A DNA stretch of 64,000 bases from Candidatus Avelusimicrobium aviculae. Its GTDB lineage: Bacteria; Elusimicrobiota; Elusimicrobia; Elusimicrobiales; Elusimicrobiaceae. A model generated the notes under the pieces. That model saw nothing but the letters and a program-made list of their open reading frames with translations. It did no database searches and was not told the origin of the DNA. The stretch is taken from positions 1 to 64,000 of the forward strand of contig CALUXF010000004.1 of the NCBI GenBank assembly GCA_944324655.1, in the 5' to 3' direction. Below are positions 27,413 to 37,096 of this stretch, piece after piece (position 1 is the stretch's first letter; every line of letters begins with the position of its first letter). The position numbers and the translations under genes were made by a program.

Positions 27413-28432
27413 ATGAAAGACGATTTTACTATTTTAGGTATAGAATCCACGTGTGACGAAACCTCCGCCGCCGTATTGCGCGGGGGAAAGGAGTTGTTGT
27501 CCAACGTGGTGTATTCCCAAATTGGCGAGCATAAAAAATACCACGGCGTCGTACCGGAGCTGGCTAGCCGGGCGCACGCGGCCAAAATAGCGGCCGTTAT
27601 AGAAACGGCGTTGGGAAATTATAAAATAGACTGCGTGGCCTTTGCCAGCGGGCCGGGGCTACCCGGCGGGCTGATGGTGGGGCGTGTGGCGGCGGAAACG
27701 CTGGCCGCGTTTAAAGGAGTGCCGTTGATTGGGGTAAACCATTTGGAAGGGCACCTGTTTGCTTGTGAATTTGAGGAAAACCGCGTTTGCCGCCCGCTGG
27801 AGTTTCCGTTGGTGGCGTTGGTGGTGTCCGGCGGGAATACGGAACTTTTATATGTAAAAGATTACGGTGTATATAAAGAGCTTGGCCGCACGCGAGACGA
27901 TGCCGCCGGCGAAGCGTTTGACAAAGTGGCCAAACTGTTGGGGCTGCCCTATCCGGGCGGGCCGCAAGTTTCCAAACAGGCATTGACGGGTAATAAAGAC
28001 GCGGTGCATTTTCCGCGTCCGCTGCTGCCCGGCACGTGGGATTTTTCTTTCAGCGGGATAAAAACCGCCGTCAGCTATTATCTGCGGGACCATAAAAACG
28101 TAAGCGTGCCGGATGTGTGCGCCTCGTTTGAAACGGCGGTGGTGGAAACTTTAGTTACCAAAACCATTAAAGCTGCGCTAAAATATAAAGTAAAACAAAT
28201 TGCGGTAGGCGGCGGCGTGGCGGGCAATACGCTGCTTAGACAGATGATGGAAGAAAAGGGCAAAGAAGCCGGTTTAACGGTGCGTTTTGTGGAACGGAAA
28301 TTATCGTCGGACAATGCCGCCATGATAGCCCTTGCCGCCTATAAAAAGTTGGAGCGCACACAGTCCGCCGGCAAAGAGCCTGAGTGGAATATAAATATTA
28401 ATCCCAACATGAAAGTGCGCACCTGGAGATAA
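27413..28432 (+). CDS. tsaD: tRNA N6-adenosine threonylcarbamoyltransferase
   Basis: TsaD performs the last step of t6A-37 formation in ANN-decoding tRNAs. Seen are GIESTCDETSAAVL at the N-terminus, the metal-binding NHLEGHLFA, LVVSGGNTELL, DDAAGEAFDKVAK and the late SSDNAAMIALAA. Length 339 is normal. It is followed after 3 nt by the solute-binding-like gene. Confidence 0.96.
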   Translation: MKDDFTILGIESTCDETSAAVLRGGKELLSNVVYSQIGEHKKYHGVVPELASRAHAAKIAAVIETALGNYKIDCVAFASGPGLPGGLMVGRVAAETLAAFKGVPLIGVNHLEGHLFACEFEENRVCRPLEFPLVALVVSGGNTELLYVKDYGVYKELGRTRDDAAGEAFDKVAKLLGLPYPGGPQVSKQALTGNKDAVHFPRPLLPGTWDFSFSGIKTAVSYYLRDHKNVSVPDVCASFETAVVETLVTKTIKAALKYKVKQIAVGGGVAGNTLLRQMMEEKGKEAGLTVRFVERKLSSDNAAMIALAAYKKLERTQSAGKEPEWNININPNMKVRTWR

Positions 28433-28435
28433 TTT

Positions 28436-29641
28436 ATGATTATTTGGGTCATGCCGGATTCCGGCTCCCGTACCAAAGAAGATTATGCCCGTTTAAGCGC
28501 TTTGTTTCAAAAAGAATACCCGGGCGTGGATATTACCGTGCGCGTTTTTACGCGCAATATATTGTGGCGTAAAATTTTTACTATTAAAAACCCCACCCCT
28601 GAAGAGGAAATACCGGATGTAATCCAAATTCCGCATTATTGGACGGCTTTGTTAACCCGCGCCGGCGTGGCGGAAAATCTTTCCAAGCTGGACCCGGGGC
28701 TATCCTTAAACAATGCCTTGTTTCCGCTTAAGCCGCATTGTTATTTGCCGGGTACCAAAGATATTTATTCTTATCCTTGGTGGTTCGACATGAGCGCCCT
28801 GCATTACCGCGGGGACCATTTAAAACTTGTTTCCTCCAACCCGGAAGAAGATCTCTCCACTTGGGAGGGCCTGCTGCGTATTTGTGAAGCGTTAAAACAA
28901 ACTTTTAAAGATAACCCGGGGTATTACCCCATGCAAAACAGCGACTGGCGCGGCTCCCTTTCCGTGCGCAGCGCTTTATGCGCCATTTGGGACAGAGGGA
29001 CGGACTTAATCACCCCGGATTTTAAACAAAGTTTGGTACATACGGAACAGTTTAAAGCCGGTATAAAAGACTACGTAACCCTGGCTTTAAAAAATTATAT
29101 GCCTATTCTGCGTGAGCGCGGCAGCCTGGGTACCATGATTTCCGGCAAGGCAAGTATTTTGATGTCCCGCAAACAAGGGGTAGCCAGTTTTGACACTAAG
29201 CGCGGCGTACGCGTAAAAACGGTGCCGGTGCCCACTACGGGGAGTGTATATTATTCTTACTTGTCCGGCATGAATTTAATGATTAACGTGCTGTCTAAAG
29301 AAAAAGAGAACGCCTTGGCCTTTATCAAATGGTGCGCCCGGGCGGACAACCAAATCCGCTACGCGGGCATGATGGAAGTTTTTCCGGCGTTTGAGGATTC
29401 TTTTGAACAATTTATTTTTTCTTCCGCCCGCCGTTTGCAGACATACGGCAGTATTTTAGCGTCCGCCAAAACACTGCCTAACATAACGGTAACGGGTACG
29501 GTGATTGAAATTTTAAATAAAATTTTAGCCGTCAGCGCTACGCAAATAGTGGAAGAACGTTTCACCATGGCCAGTTTGGACCGGGAGCTGGATAACGCTT
29601 CCAAAGAAATTGATTATTTGCTTTCCTTATATGAGGGGTAA
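28436..29641 (+). CDS. Solute-binding-protein-like protein without signal peptide
   Basis: The 401-residue sequence has the fold pattern of family 1 sugar-binding proteins of ABC transporters: an opening strand MIIWVMPDSGS, helix DYARLSALFQKEYPGVD, DVIQIPHYWTALL, YSYPWWFDMSALHYR, and the helical C-terminus NALAFIKWCARADNQIRYAG. The protein begins right at the first strand, with no signal peptide, and tsaD ends only 3 nt upstream, so there is no room for one. It should therefore be cytoplasmic. No ABC permease is nearby; a GAF-GGDEF gene follows after 3 nt. It may be a ligand sensor feeding c-di-GMP signalling. Function is inferred only from context. Confidence 0.75.
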   Translation: MIIWVMPDSGSRTKEDYARLSALFQKEYPGVDITVRVFTRNILWRKIFTIKNPTPEEEIPDVIQIPHYWTALLTRAGVAENLSKLDPGLSLNNALFPLKPHCYLPGTKDIYSYPWWFDMSALHYRGDHLKLVSSNPEEDLSTWEGLLRICEALKQTFKDNPGYYPMQNSDWRGSLSVRSALCAIWDRGTDLITPDFKQSLVHTEQFKAGIKDYVTLALKNYMPILRERGSLGTMISGKASILMSRKQGVASFDTKRGVRVKTVPVPTTGSVYYSYLSGMNLMINVLSKEKENALAFIKWCARADNQIRYAGMMEVFPAFEDSFEQFIFSSARRLQTYGSILASAKTLPNITVTGTVIEILNKILAVSATQIVEERFTMASLDRELDNASKEIDYLLSLYEG

Positions 29642-29644
29642 CAT

Positions 29645-31141
29645 ATGTTTGACAAAGAATCTTATACCCTATATAAATTTCATAAACAGCTAAACCAGTC
29701 CTTCCAAAACAAAAGGGAGCTGCTGGAGTGCGCCCTTCCGGCTTTGCGCAATTTGTTTAAGCTGGACCGGGTGTACTTTTTTGATTGGCAGCAAGAAAGG
29801 GCCCTGTTATCGCTTAAAATGATGTGCAAGCAGGAATACTGTATGGATATGCAGGAAGACATATCCGTTATTAATGAGCCTATGTTTTTAAAGACCTTGC
29901 TGCGGGAAGGTTTTGTTATCAGTACGGATTTAAGCTACCCCGCCGCCTATGTGTTGGTGCGCTGGCAGCGCCCGGCGGTGTCTATCAGCGGGGAATCGTT
30001 CAAAACCTATATGGAAGAGCGGGTAGGGGTAATACGCATGGAACGTTTCCGAAAGAACCGTGTGTTTACCTCCCAAGAGGAAAAACTGATTAAAGCCTTG
30101 GCGGAAGAAATTTCCCACAATTTGCGCAATACGGAAATTGACCAGGCCAAAAACCAGCGGCTGGCGGTTTCTACGGCTTTAAACCAGTTGGCCACTATTT
30201 TTGCCTCTTCCTTACGCTTAAACGACGGCTTGGAGCTGATTTTAAAAGGGGTGCAAAAGTATTTCCGTTTTGACCGCGTGCGTCTGTATTTGACTAATTA
30301 CGACGGCACTAAAATAAAATCCATTTTGGGGGCGGATATTTCCGGCCAGGTAACCGTGCAGGATGAAACGGCTTTAAAAGAGGGGGAAAAGGAACTGCTG
30401 CGTGAAGTGTTTGATTCCCCAAACACTTATACTTCCCGCAGAAGCGTTATTTACATTCCGCTTAAAGTGCAGAGAAACAAAGTGGGTTTTTTGACGTTTG
30501 ATAATTTGCTTTCCCGCCGGAAAATCGGTTATTTGGATTTTATTTCTTTAAAACAGTTTTCCACGCAGATTGCTTTGTCTATTGATAACGCCATGCTGTT
30601 TGAACGCGTGCAGGAACTGTCCAATTACGACGAACTGACCAAACTTCCCGTGCGGCGTTTCTTTAATGAAAAATTTGCCGAAGAGCTTTACCGTTCCAAA
30701 CGTTTTGATTTAATTATGTCTTTAATCATCTTGGATATTGATTTATTCAAACAGATTAACGACGGCTACGGCCACCAAATAGGGGACTGGGCCTTAAAAG
30801 AAGTGGCGCGCGTAATACGCACCAGTTTAAGGCAGACGGACTTTCCTTGCCGCTTCGGCGGGGATGAAATGATTATTATGCTTCCGCGCACGAACGGCGA
30901 GGAAGCCAAAATCATTGCCAAACGTTTGCAGGAGCGCATCCGCGCCATTACCATTCCCAGCCGCTATACGGAGGGGAAAGAGGTGCATTTAAGCATCAGC
31001 CAAGGCATATCCGTTTTCCCTATGGACGGGAAGGACGAATCCTCTTTATTGGAAAAAGCGGATAAAGCTTTGTACGCCGTAAAACAAGCCGGGCGCGGCT
31101 CTTTTGCGCTATACCGCGATGTGGCGGGTGCGGAAGAATAA
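29645..31141 (+). CDS. GAF-GAF-GGDEF diguanylate cyclase
   Basis: Predicted to make c-di-GMP from two GTP. Residues 1-160 and about 175-325 are GAF-like sensor domains, separated by a helix. Residues 330-490 are the GGDEF domain: YDELTKLPVRRFF, DIDLFKQINDGYGHQIGD and the active loop GGDEM at 405-409. An inhibitory-site motif RQTD lies five residues before GGDEM, so feedback inhibition by c-di-GMP is likely. There is no membrane segment, so sensing is cytoplasmic. It is the last gene of the trpS-to-GGDEF run. Confidence 0.92.
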   Translation: MFDKESYTLYKFHKQLNQSFQNKRELLECALPALRNLFKLDRVYFFDWQQERALLSLKMMCKQEYCMDMQEDISVINEPMFLKTLLREGFVISTDLSYPAAYVLVRWQRPAVSISGESFKTYMEERVGVIRMERFRKNRVFTSQEEKLIKALAEEISHNLRNTEIDQAKNQRLAVSTALNQLATIFASSLRLNDGLELILKGVQKYFRFDRVRLYLTNYDGTKIKSILGADISGQVTVQDETALKEGEKELLREVFDSPNTYTSRRSVIYIPLKVQRNKVGFLTFDNLLSRRKIGYLDFISLKQFSTQIALSIDNAMLFERVQELSNYDELTKLPVRRFFNEKFAEELYRSKRFDLIMSLIILDIDLFKQINDGYGHQIGDWALKEVARVIRTSLRQTDFPCRFGGDEMIIMLPRTNGEEAKIIAKRLQERIRAITIPSRYTEGKEVHLSISQGISVFPMDGKDESSLLEKADKALYAVKQAGRGSFALYRDVAGAEE

Positions 31142-31169
31142 CCCCGCCCATTTGGGGAGTATAAAACAG

Positions 31170-31198
31170 TTGACAAGAGCTCCAAAAGTTGCAAAAAT
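31170..31198 (+). promoter_or_regulatory. Possible promoter of the FlgD-Ig/PorV unit
   Basis: TTGACA (31170-31175), 17-nt spacer, AAAAAT (31193-31198). The -35 is perfect, the -10 matches four of six bases. A very AT-rich box around 31225-31245 (TATATATAATATATTG) is an alternative -10. The leader to the coding start would be 100 nt or more. Confidence 0.45.
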
Positions 31199-31333
31199 TT
31201 ATAAGAGCAGGCACGACGCGTATTTTTATATATAATATATTGTATGCGTTGGGCCGGCACGTCGTATTTTATGTAGCAGTACACCGCAACAGATTTGGGA
31301 TATATTCAATTAAATAATAGCCGGTTTAAGGTT

Positions 31334-34300
31334 ATGGAAAATTGCACAATGAACACGATTATAAATAAAAATATGTGGAAATTTTTACTTGGTAAAGTGG
31401 CTTTTTGGGCGGCTTTGCCTTTGTTTTTTGTATTAACGGCCTCTCCCGTGTTTGGCCAAGCCCAGGCAGACGTAAAATTTGCCGGTGTGTTTTATCAAGA
31501 TGGGGCTACGGATACAACAGACCAATACTGCGGGTGGGATGCAAATACCTTTTCTGGCAATTTGCAGACGGATCCATCTAACCGCAGTTTTGTAAGCACA
31601 AATATTAACAATTCCAACGGCTCCACGTATGCCGACCCGTGGGAAAATTCCGCCTTAATTGAATATGACCAGCCTTATCCCAGCCCTACACAGCAAAATA
31701 ATTATCCTAACCAATGTTTAGGTTTGTGCATGACGGTATATTGCGCCAACAAACCGTTGGCCATGAGTACGTATTCCATTGCGTTTCCTTTGCAAACCAT
31801 TAAATTTGATATTGTTAAATACGAAAACGGCAAAAATATTGCCAGCTCCAGCGATACGCCGCCTATCCGCACATTAACCATGTACCCTGGCGCCGGTGAC
31901 AGCGGCACGGTGCAGGCGGAAGATTATATTTGCGGTTCTTACCATTGTTATGATGCTGCTAACGGTACCACTTGTCCGTCCGCTTTATATTATTGTAACG
32001 GACAGAGCTCAACCAGTTGGTGTGTGGCGGAGGGCGCTGCCAGCGGGCCTTCTCAATGCGGTACTGCGACAGCAGATCCTTCTTGTTTCCATTTCACCAC
32101 ACTAAACTGTGATAACAATAATCCACAAAATTGTTGTACTAAACAATATGGTGGTGTGACTGGAGCTACCAATTGTGTGATTTTTGATAATAACGGGAAA
32201 GAGTACGGCAGCCCGATGTCTTTCTGCGCCGGTTGGGACGGTTCTTTTGAAATCGGCGGTGAATTTGGCAAAATGAACGGCCAGTACGGTTTCCGCGCTA
32301 CGGTACAGAGTGATGTGCCCGGCGATAACATAACCGTAGACAAAATCACCATTGATTCTTCTATTCCTTACCCGGGTGAAAACCAAATCCCCATACAGGT
32401 GGACGTAACCAACGTGCACACCGTGCGCAGCACGCCTACCGTAGTGGGTGATATTACCTCCGTTTCCGCCCAGCCGTACACGTTAGCTTATCGGTTAAGT
32501 AAAGATTCTGACGTTCGCATAGCCATTTATGATGCGTCTACCTCTTCTGACAGTTCTTATACCGGCACGGCTAATCCGGGGAATTTAAATACCGCTAACT
32601 TGCGCCGTCTGTTGGTGAATTGGCAGCCCCGCTTGGGTGAGGGGATGAAGGGCCAGTCCACCGATAAAATGTTGGTTGAGTTTGACTCTTGGGACGGACG
32701 CGATGACAACGGCCAATTGCTGCCGGCTGGTAACTATATCGTATCCATCCAGGCTAAATCTCAAGATGAATGGCCGGGGATTGACTTCTCCCGCGCGGTA
32801 ACCCGCCAGCTGTCTTTGGACCCGTTAAAACTGACGGACGTGGTGGTTTCCGGCTTAAATAAACAGGCCACGGCTTATGCCACCATTAAATATGTACCTA
32901 CGGAAGCCTCTAAAGTATATTTCCAGGTGTACTCTCCCGGTACGGAGTTTTCTTCTACCGAAATTTCTCCCACGGGTACGGCCACCGGCCCCACCATTGA
33001 GGGCAACACAGGCTTCTTGTTGTACTCTTCTGTGGAAGAACGCGGTTCCCGCGCTACTTATACCACCAAGTGGGATGGTACTTGTACCAATACGGACGTG
33101 TGCCCTGTAAGCGGCACGCCTACCCCCATCCCGGCGTTGGACAATAAACAATTTTTCTATGGCGCCCCGCTGCCGGACGGCAACTATGTGTATGTGTTGT
33201 GGGCGGAAATTCCGTACCAGGCTTCTTACACCAATGCGGCCGGCGTTACGTTTGATGCCGTCAAGACCGCAACCTATACAATAGGTACCATGCCGGTGGA
33301 ACGCGGGCTGGTGGATATTACCATACAGCCGGTCAGCTATTCCACGGTAGGTTCCAGCCCCACGGCTTATGGGTTGGATCCGTTCGTGTTCAAATACATT
33401 TTATCGCGTGACGCAGTAGCCGTAGCCAGCGTGCAGAACTCTGCCGGCGTAACGGTTAAAATGCTCACGCCGGAAGAAGGCGCCTCTTCCGTATCTCAGC
33501 AGATTAATACCTTGAGTTGGGACGGGCGCGACGATGACGGCCGTATGGTGGGCCCGGGCACCTATGTGTTTGCGGTAACTTCTAAAGACGCTATGTTCCC
33601 GGAAGTACAAACCACGGCAACGGCGGTGTTCCCGGTAGATTTGTACCACGTAGTAGATGTGGGCACCACCGATGTATATGGTGACAGCGAAGCCAAAGCC
33701 ACCATCAGTTATTACCTGTCCAAAGCTATGAACGTTCAAGTGAACATTTATAATAAGGACGTGGTGATTCCTGTGGAAAATACTTTGGTGAACGGGGAAA
33801 CCTCTGCTACTACTGTAACCGGTCCTACCACATCATATGTGCCTTCCGCTACGGTGGGTACCACGTATGACACCAAAACGGATTTTGAAAACAACATTAC
33901 CACGGTAACCACTACGGAAAATGTAGTTGCCTTGGCCACGCAGGATGAATTAAATGCCCAGTGCCCCGGTATTACCGACCCGGACGAGCTGGCTACCTGC
34001 TATGCTGAAAACAAATATAAGGTACAAACTACCGTTACTACCACCCAAAGCGTAATGTCAAATTGGCCTCCGCGCGTGTGCGACCAGACCGATACGGACA
34101 TTATGACCAACGGGTATGTGGATCCCGCCAAAGTGGCTACGACCGGTAAAAAGTGTATTTATGTGAACGATACGTCGTTTACCAATTACCCGGCCAACCA
34201 AAACTATACGGCGTTGGATGTCCGTTTACAGCCTATTAAAACGTTTGATGCCAGCTCCACCCGCCCGGGTGAAGGGGCCCGCATTGTAGAAGAATGGGAT

Positions 34301-35899
34301 GCGCTGTACTTCTATAATCCGTCTTCTCAGCAGTGCCAAGGGGCTACGGATATTAAAACCTGCGCCTATGAAATGGTGCCGGACGGACAGTATCCGTTCT
34401 ATATATCTGCCCGCTCTAACGAGCCCGTATCCTTATACTATGCAGACCGGGCCTATACTACGGCGGCGGACGGTACGGAGTATGATTATGCCGTCAGCGC
34501 TCCGTTTATGACTAAGGCGGACGTGCAGCAGGTAGACTATATCTATTCTACGGAAAAACCAAATTCCCGCATCAACGTAACCCGCGGGCCGGTATTCTTC
34601 CTGGAAGGTTCCACTGCGGTGTATCCGAACCAGCCCCAGCTGTTCAACACCTCCAGCGGTACGGTATTTGTTCCTCCGTATGAAATCAACTTTGCGGTGT
34701 CCCGCGCGGCCACGGTGGACGTGCAGATTGTTGCGCTGAAACCCAATGTGTGCACCACTTCCGCCACGGACGGCGGCACCAAAAATAACGCGGTGGGTGA
34801 TGTTTGCAAACATTTAGCCACTACCACCATTATTAATACGGGTAATTTTGACGCCAATGCCATCCGCAAAGTGTATTGGGACGGTACGGACGATAACGGC
34901 TATTATGTGAAGTCTGACATTTATGAAGTGCGCTTAATCGCCAAAAACTATCCGGACGCCAATTTGTATCAGGAAACGGTCAAGAGTTTAACGCTCAACG
35001 CGGAACTGCTTAAAGTGTTTGACTTGGCCGAGGTAGACGGCTATGCCCAGTCCGTACGTAACCAGATTGTGCCGATTAGCTACCAGATTTCCGTGCCGAT
35101 GAAAGTGGCCATACAAATCTTTAAGCCCGGCACCACCATTTACGATTACCAAAAAGGTACTTTGCGCAACCCCACCACGGGTAAAGAAGTGCAGGATATC
35201 CGCGAAGTATTGGTACGCGCCATTGTGGGTATCCGCCCGTCCACCACGCTTATTACCGAAGAGTGGGACGGCCGCGATTATGCCCAGCAGGAAGTGCCGG
35301 ACGGCACCTATCCGTTCCGCTTCGTAACGGCCACCACTTCCGCCGATATTGACAGTATTACCGGTGAAATTTTACCGGGTGATGATACTTCTTTAGACGC
35401 GGCGGATTGGAAGGTAAATTACGTGGCGGACGCTTACCAGTATCAGATGTTGCATAAAGCCACCATTGCCGTAGGTGACGGGCGCTTTGTGTGCGAAGAT
35501 TGGGAGAAGACGGTGTTCTTCTATCCGAACCCGCTGCGCCAAGCCTATGGTACCTTGGAAGTTACCAAGATGCCGGTGCCTGGTACCATGTCTATCAAGT
35601 TGTATACCTTAGCGGGTACTCTGATACGTGACAGCGGCTATACCTGCGTGGACGCTAATAACTATACCACCACCATGGGGCAGACTTTATCGTTCCGCCC
35701 GGATAATAATATTAGTGGTACCGCCTTGGCGGATGACTCTATCCCCAATGTGCGTAACGCGGCATTGCGCTGCGTGTGGGATAAAACCAACCAACACGGC
35801 AAGCAAGTAGCCCACGGCGTGTACTTTGGCTTGGTGGACTTTAAAGCCCAAAACGGGCGTGAACATTGCCAAAAAGTGGTAAAGATTCTAATCCCGTAA
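31334..35899 (+). CDS. Large secreted protein with repeated FlgD-Ig-like modules
   Basis: A product of about 1521 residues; starts at 31349 and, with TTG, at 31295 are also possible because none has a clear ribosome-binding site. A signal peptide follows (FFVLTASPVFGQAQA). At least seven modules of the type WDGRDDNGQLLPAGNY, resembling the FlgD immunoglobulin-like fold, lie near residues 452, 579, 729, 987, 1182, 1310 and 1480. Residues about 197-282 form a cysteine-rich insertion with about 14 Cys. The C-terminus has FFYPNPL, a beta-rich stretch and GVYFGLVDF then KVVKILIP, which resembles a type IX secretion sorting domain. The next gene is PorV-like, a partner in such export. Probably a surface or extracellular structural protein; exact role unknown. 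Confidence 0.8.
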   Translation: MENCTMNTIINKNMWKFLLGKVAFWAALPLFFVLTASPVFGQAQADVKFAGVFYQDGATDTTDQYCGWDANTFSGNLQTDPSNRSFVSTNINNSNGSTYADPWENSALIEYDQPYPSPTQQNNYPNQCLGLCMTVYCANKPLAMSTYSIAFPLQTIKFDIVKYENGKNIASSSDTPPIRTLTMYPGAGDSGTVQAEDYICGSYHCYDAANGTTCPSALYYCNGQSSTSWCVAEGAASGPSQCGTATADPSCFHFTTLNCDNNNPQNCCTKQYGGVTGATNCVIFDNNGKEYGSPMSFCAGWDGSFEIGGEFGKMNGQYGFRATVQSDVPGDNITVDKITIDSSIPYPGENQIPIQVDVTNVHTVRSTPTVVGDITSVSAQPYTLAYRLSKDSDVRIAIYDASTSSDSSYTGTANPGNLNTANLRRLLVNWQPRLGEGMKGQSTDKMLVEFDSWDGRDDNGQLLPAGNYIVSIQAKSQDEWPGIDFSRAVTRQLSLDPLKLTDVVVSGLNKQATAYATIKYVPTEASKVYFQVYSPGTEFSSTEISPTGTATGPTIEGNTGFLLYSSVEERGSRATYTTKWDGTCTNTDVCPVSGTPTPIPALDNKQFFYGAPLPDGNYVYVLWAEIPYQASYTNAAGVTFDAVKTATYTIGTMPVERGLVDITIQPVSYSTVGSSPTAYGLDPFVFKYILSRDAVAVASVQNSAGVTVKMLTPEEGASSVSQQINTLSWDGRDDDGRMVGPGTYVFAVTSKDAMFPEVQTTATAVFPVDLYHVVDVGTTDVYGDSEAKATISYYLSKAMNVQVNIYNKDVVIPVENTLVNGETSATTVTGPTTSYVPSATVGTTYDTKTDFENNITTVTTTENVVALATQDELNAQCPGITDPDELATCYAENKYKVQTTVTTTQSVMSNWPPRVCDQTDTDIMTNGYVDPAKVATTGKKCIYVNDTSFTNYPANQNYTALDVRLQPIKTFDASSTRPGEGARIVEEWDALYFYNPSSQQCQGATDIKTCAYEMVPDGQYPFYISARSNEPVSLYYADRAYTTAADGTEYDYAVSAPFMTKADVQQVDYIYSTEKPNSRINVTRGPVFFLEGSTAVYPNQPQLFNTSSGTVFVPPYEINFAVSRAATVDVQIVALKPNVCTTSATDGGTKNNAVGDVCKHLATTTIINTGNFDANAIRKVYWDGTDDNGYYVKSDIYEVRLIAKNYPDANLYQETVKSLTLNAELLKVFDLAEVDGYAQSVRNQIVPISYQISVPMKVAIQIFKPGTTIYDYQKGTLRNPTTGKEVQDIREVLVRAIVGIRPSTTLITEEWDGRDYAQQEVPDGTYPFRFVTATTSADIDSITGEILPGDDTSLDAADWKVNYVADAYQYQMLHKATIAVGDGRFVCEDWEKTVFFYPNPLRQAYGTLEVTKMPVPGTMSIKLYTLAGTLIRDSGYTCVDANNYTTTMGQTLSFRPDNNISGTALADDSIPNVRNAALRCVWDKTNQHGKQVAHGVYFGLVDFKAQNGREHCQKVVKILIP

Positions 35900-35914
35900 A
35901 GGTAGAAAAGATTT

Positions 35915-36880
35915 ATGAATATAAAAATAAAACTTTTAGCAGCTTGTTTAATCGCCGGTTTGGCGCATGTTCCGGCTTATGCCATTAATGAATGGGCCGG
36001 TACCAGCGGAAGCCAGTTTTTAAAGATTGATGCCGGCTCCCCGCGGGCCCAGGCATTGGGTAATGCCTATGTATCCGTGGCGGACGGGCCTGAGGCTTTG
36101 TTTTGGAACCCGGCCGGTGCGGCGTCCGCCACTTCGCGTGAGCTGCAGTTTTCTTACTTGGCGTATTTACAGGGTTATAAAGCCCGCACATTGGCCTATT
36201 TGCAGCCCTTGGGAAAGACCATTTTAGGCGTTACGCTTAACTATATGGACATGGGCGGCTTTGATTACCGTGATATTCATGGAGAGCAACAATGGAATAG
36301 GGCTAACCCGGTGCAAAACTTTGTGGGAAGCGTGTCTTTGGCCCGTGGCTTCTTTGACCAAAAATTGCAAATTGGCGGTACGGCCAAGTACGTGAATGAA
36401 AAGCTGGACACTAACCGCTACACCAGCGTAGGGTTTGATGTAGGCGCTAAACTCCGTTTGGTAAACTGGCTGGGTTTAGGCGGCGCTTTGGTGAATATCG
36501 GCGATTGGGAAGACATGCCGCAAGGCTTACGCTTAGGGGCGGACATCAATACCCGTTATTTCACCATTTCCGGCGAGTGGATGGATTATGAAGACGATGA
36601 CTCCCGCTATGGTATTGGTTTAGAGGTGCACATACCGGAAGATTTGCTTTCCGTGGCCCGCTTTGATTTGCGTGTAGGCTATTATACGCGTGATAACACG
36701 GGTATTAGCGAGAATGGTGCACTGCAAAGTTTAGGACTGGATGAAACTTCTAAAGTTTCTTTTGGTTTTGGTATTTACAGTTCTGAGCTGTTTGGCTACG
36801 GGGCGTCTATTGATTACGCCGTTACGCCGTTTGGGGCGCTGGGTACCTCGCAGCAGATTGCTGTTGGCATACAATTTTAA
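35915..36880 (+). CDS. PorV/PorQ-family outer membrane protein
   Basis: PorV-like barrels act in type IX secretion, where they shuttle cargo, though homologues also occur in species without a full system. The 321-residue product has a signal peptide (1-23) and the family N-terminus: SQFLKIDAGSPRAQALGNAYVSVADGPEALFWNPAG. The rest is alternating hydrophobic beta strands ending in aromatic IAVGIQF, as expected for an outer membrane barrel. It lies 15 nt after the FlgD-Ig gene and just before the Tad locus. Confidence 0.82.
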   Translation: MNIKIKLLAACLIAGLAHVPAYAINEWAGTSGSQFLKIDAGSPRAQALGNAYVSVADGPEALFWNPAGAASATSRELQFSYLAYLQGYKARTLAYLQPLGKTILGVTLNYMDMGGFDYRDIHGEQQWNRANPVQNFVGSVSLARGFFDQKLQIGGTAKYVNEKLDTNRYTSVGFDVGAKLRLVNWLGLGGALVNIGDWEDMPQGLRLGADINTRYFTISGEWMDYEDDDSRYGIGLEVHIPEDLLSVARFDLRVGYYTRDNTGISENGALQSLGLDETSKVSFGFGIYSSELFGYGASIDYAVTPFGALGTSQQIAVGIQF

Positions 36881-36883
36881 TGT

Positions 36884-37069
36884 ATGAAAAAAGGAGAAAA
36901 AACGCATATACTGAAAAGTAAAAAAGGGCAAACCGCTATTGAATATGTAATTACGGCGGCGGCGTTATTTAGCGCTTTTTTGGCCTTTTATGCGTTTTAT
37001 TCTCACATTGTTCCACAGCAGTTTGAGCAGGGAGCAAAAGTAATTTTAGAAGTCTACGAAACAAATTAG
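36884..37069 (+). CDS. Small Flp/Tad-type pilin-like protein
   Basis: A 61-residue protein with a basic leader and class III (Flp-type) processing site: KKG then QTAIEY, with Glu at +5 and Tyr at +6, followed by about 20 hydrophobic residues. After cleavage by a prepilin peptidase the mature peptide would be about 47 residues. It is less hydrophobic at its end than the next pilin, so it may be a minor pilin. Starts 3 nt after the PorV gene stop. Confidence 0.75.
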   Translation: MKKGEKTHILKSKKGQTAIEYVITAAALFSAFLAFYAFYSHIVPQQFEQGAKVILEVYETN

Positions 37070-37096
37070 ATTGATTTGTAAAATCAGGAGGAGCAC

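Noticed and set aside
31141-31333. Possible c-di-GMP riboswitch downstream of the cyclase gene
   Set aside because: The conserved GEMM sequence blocks are not present; only AT-rich promoter-like sequence and weak inverted repeats are seen.
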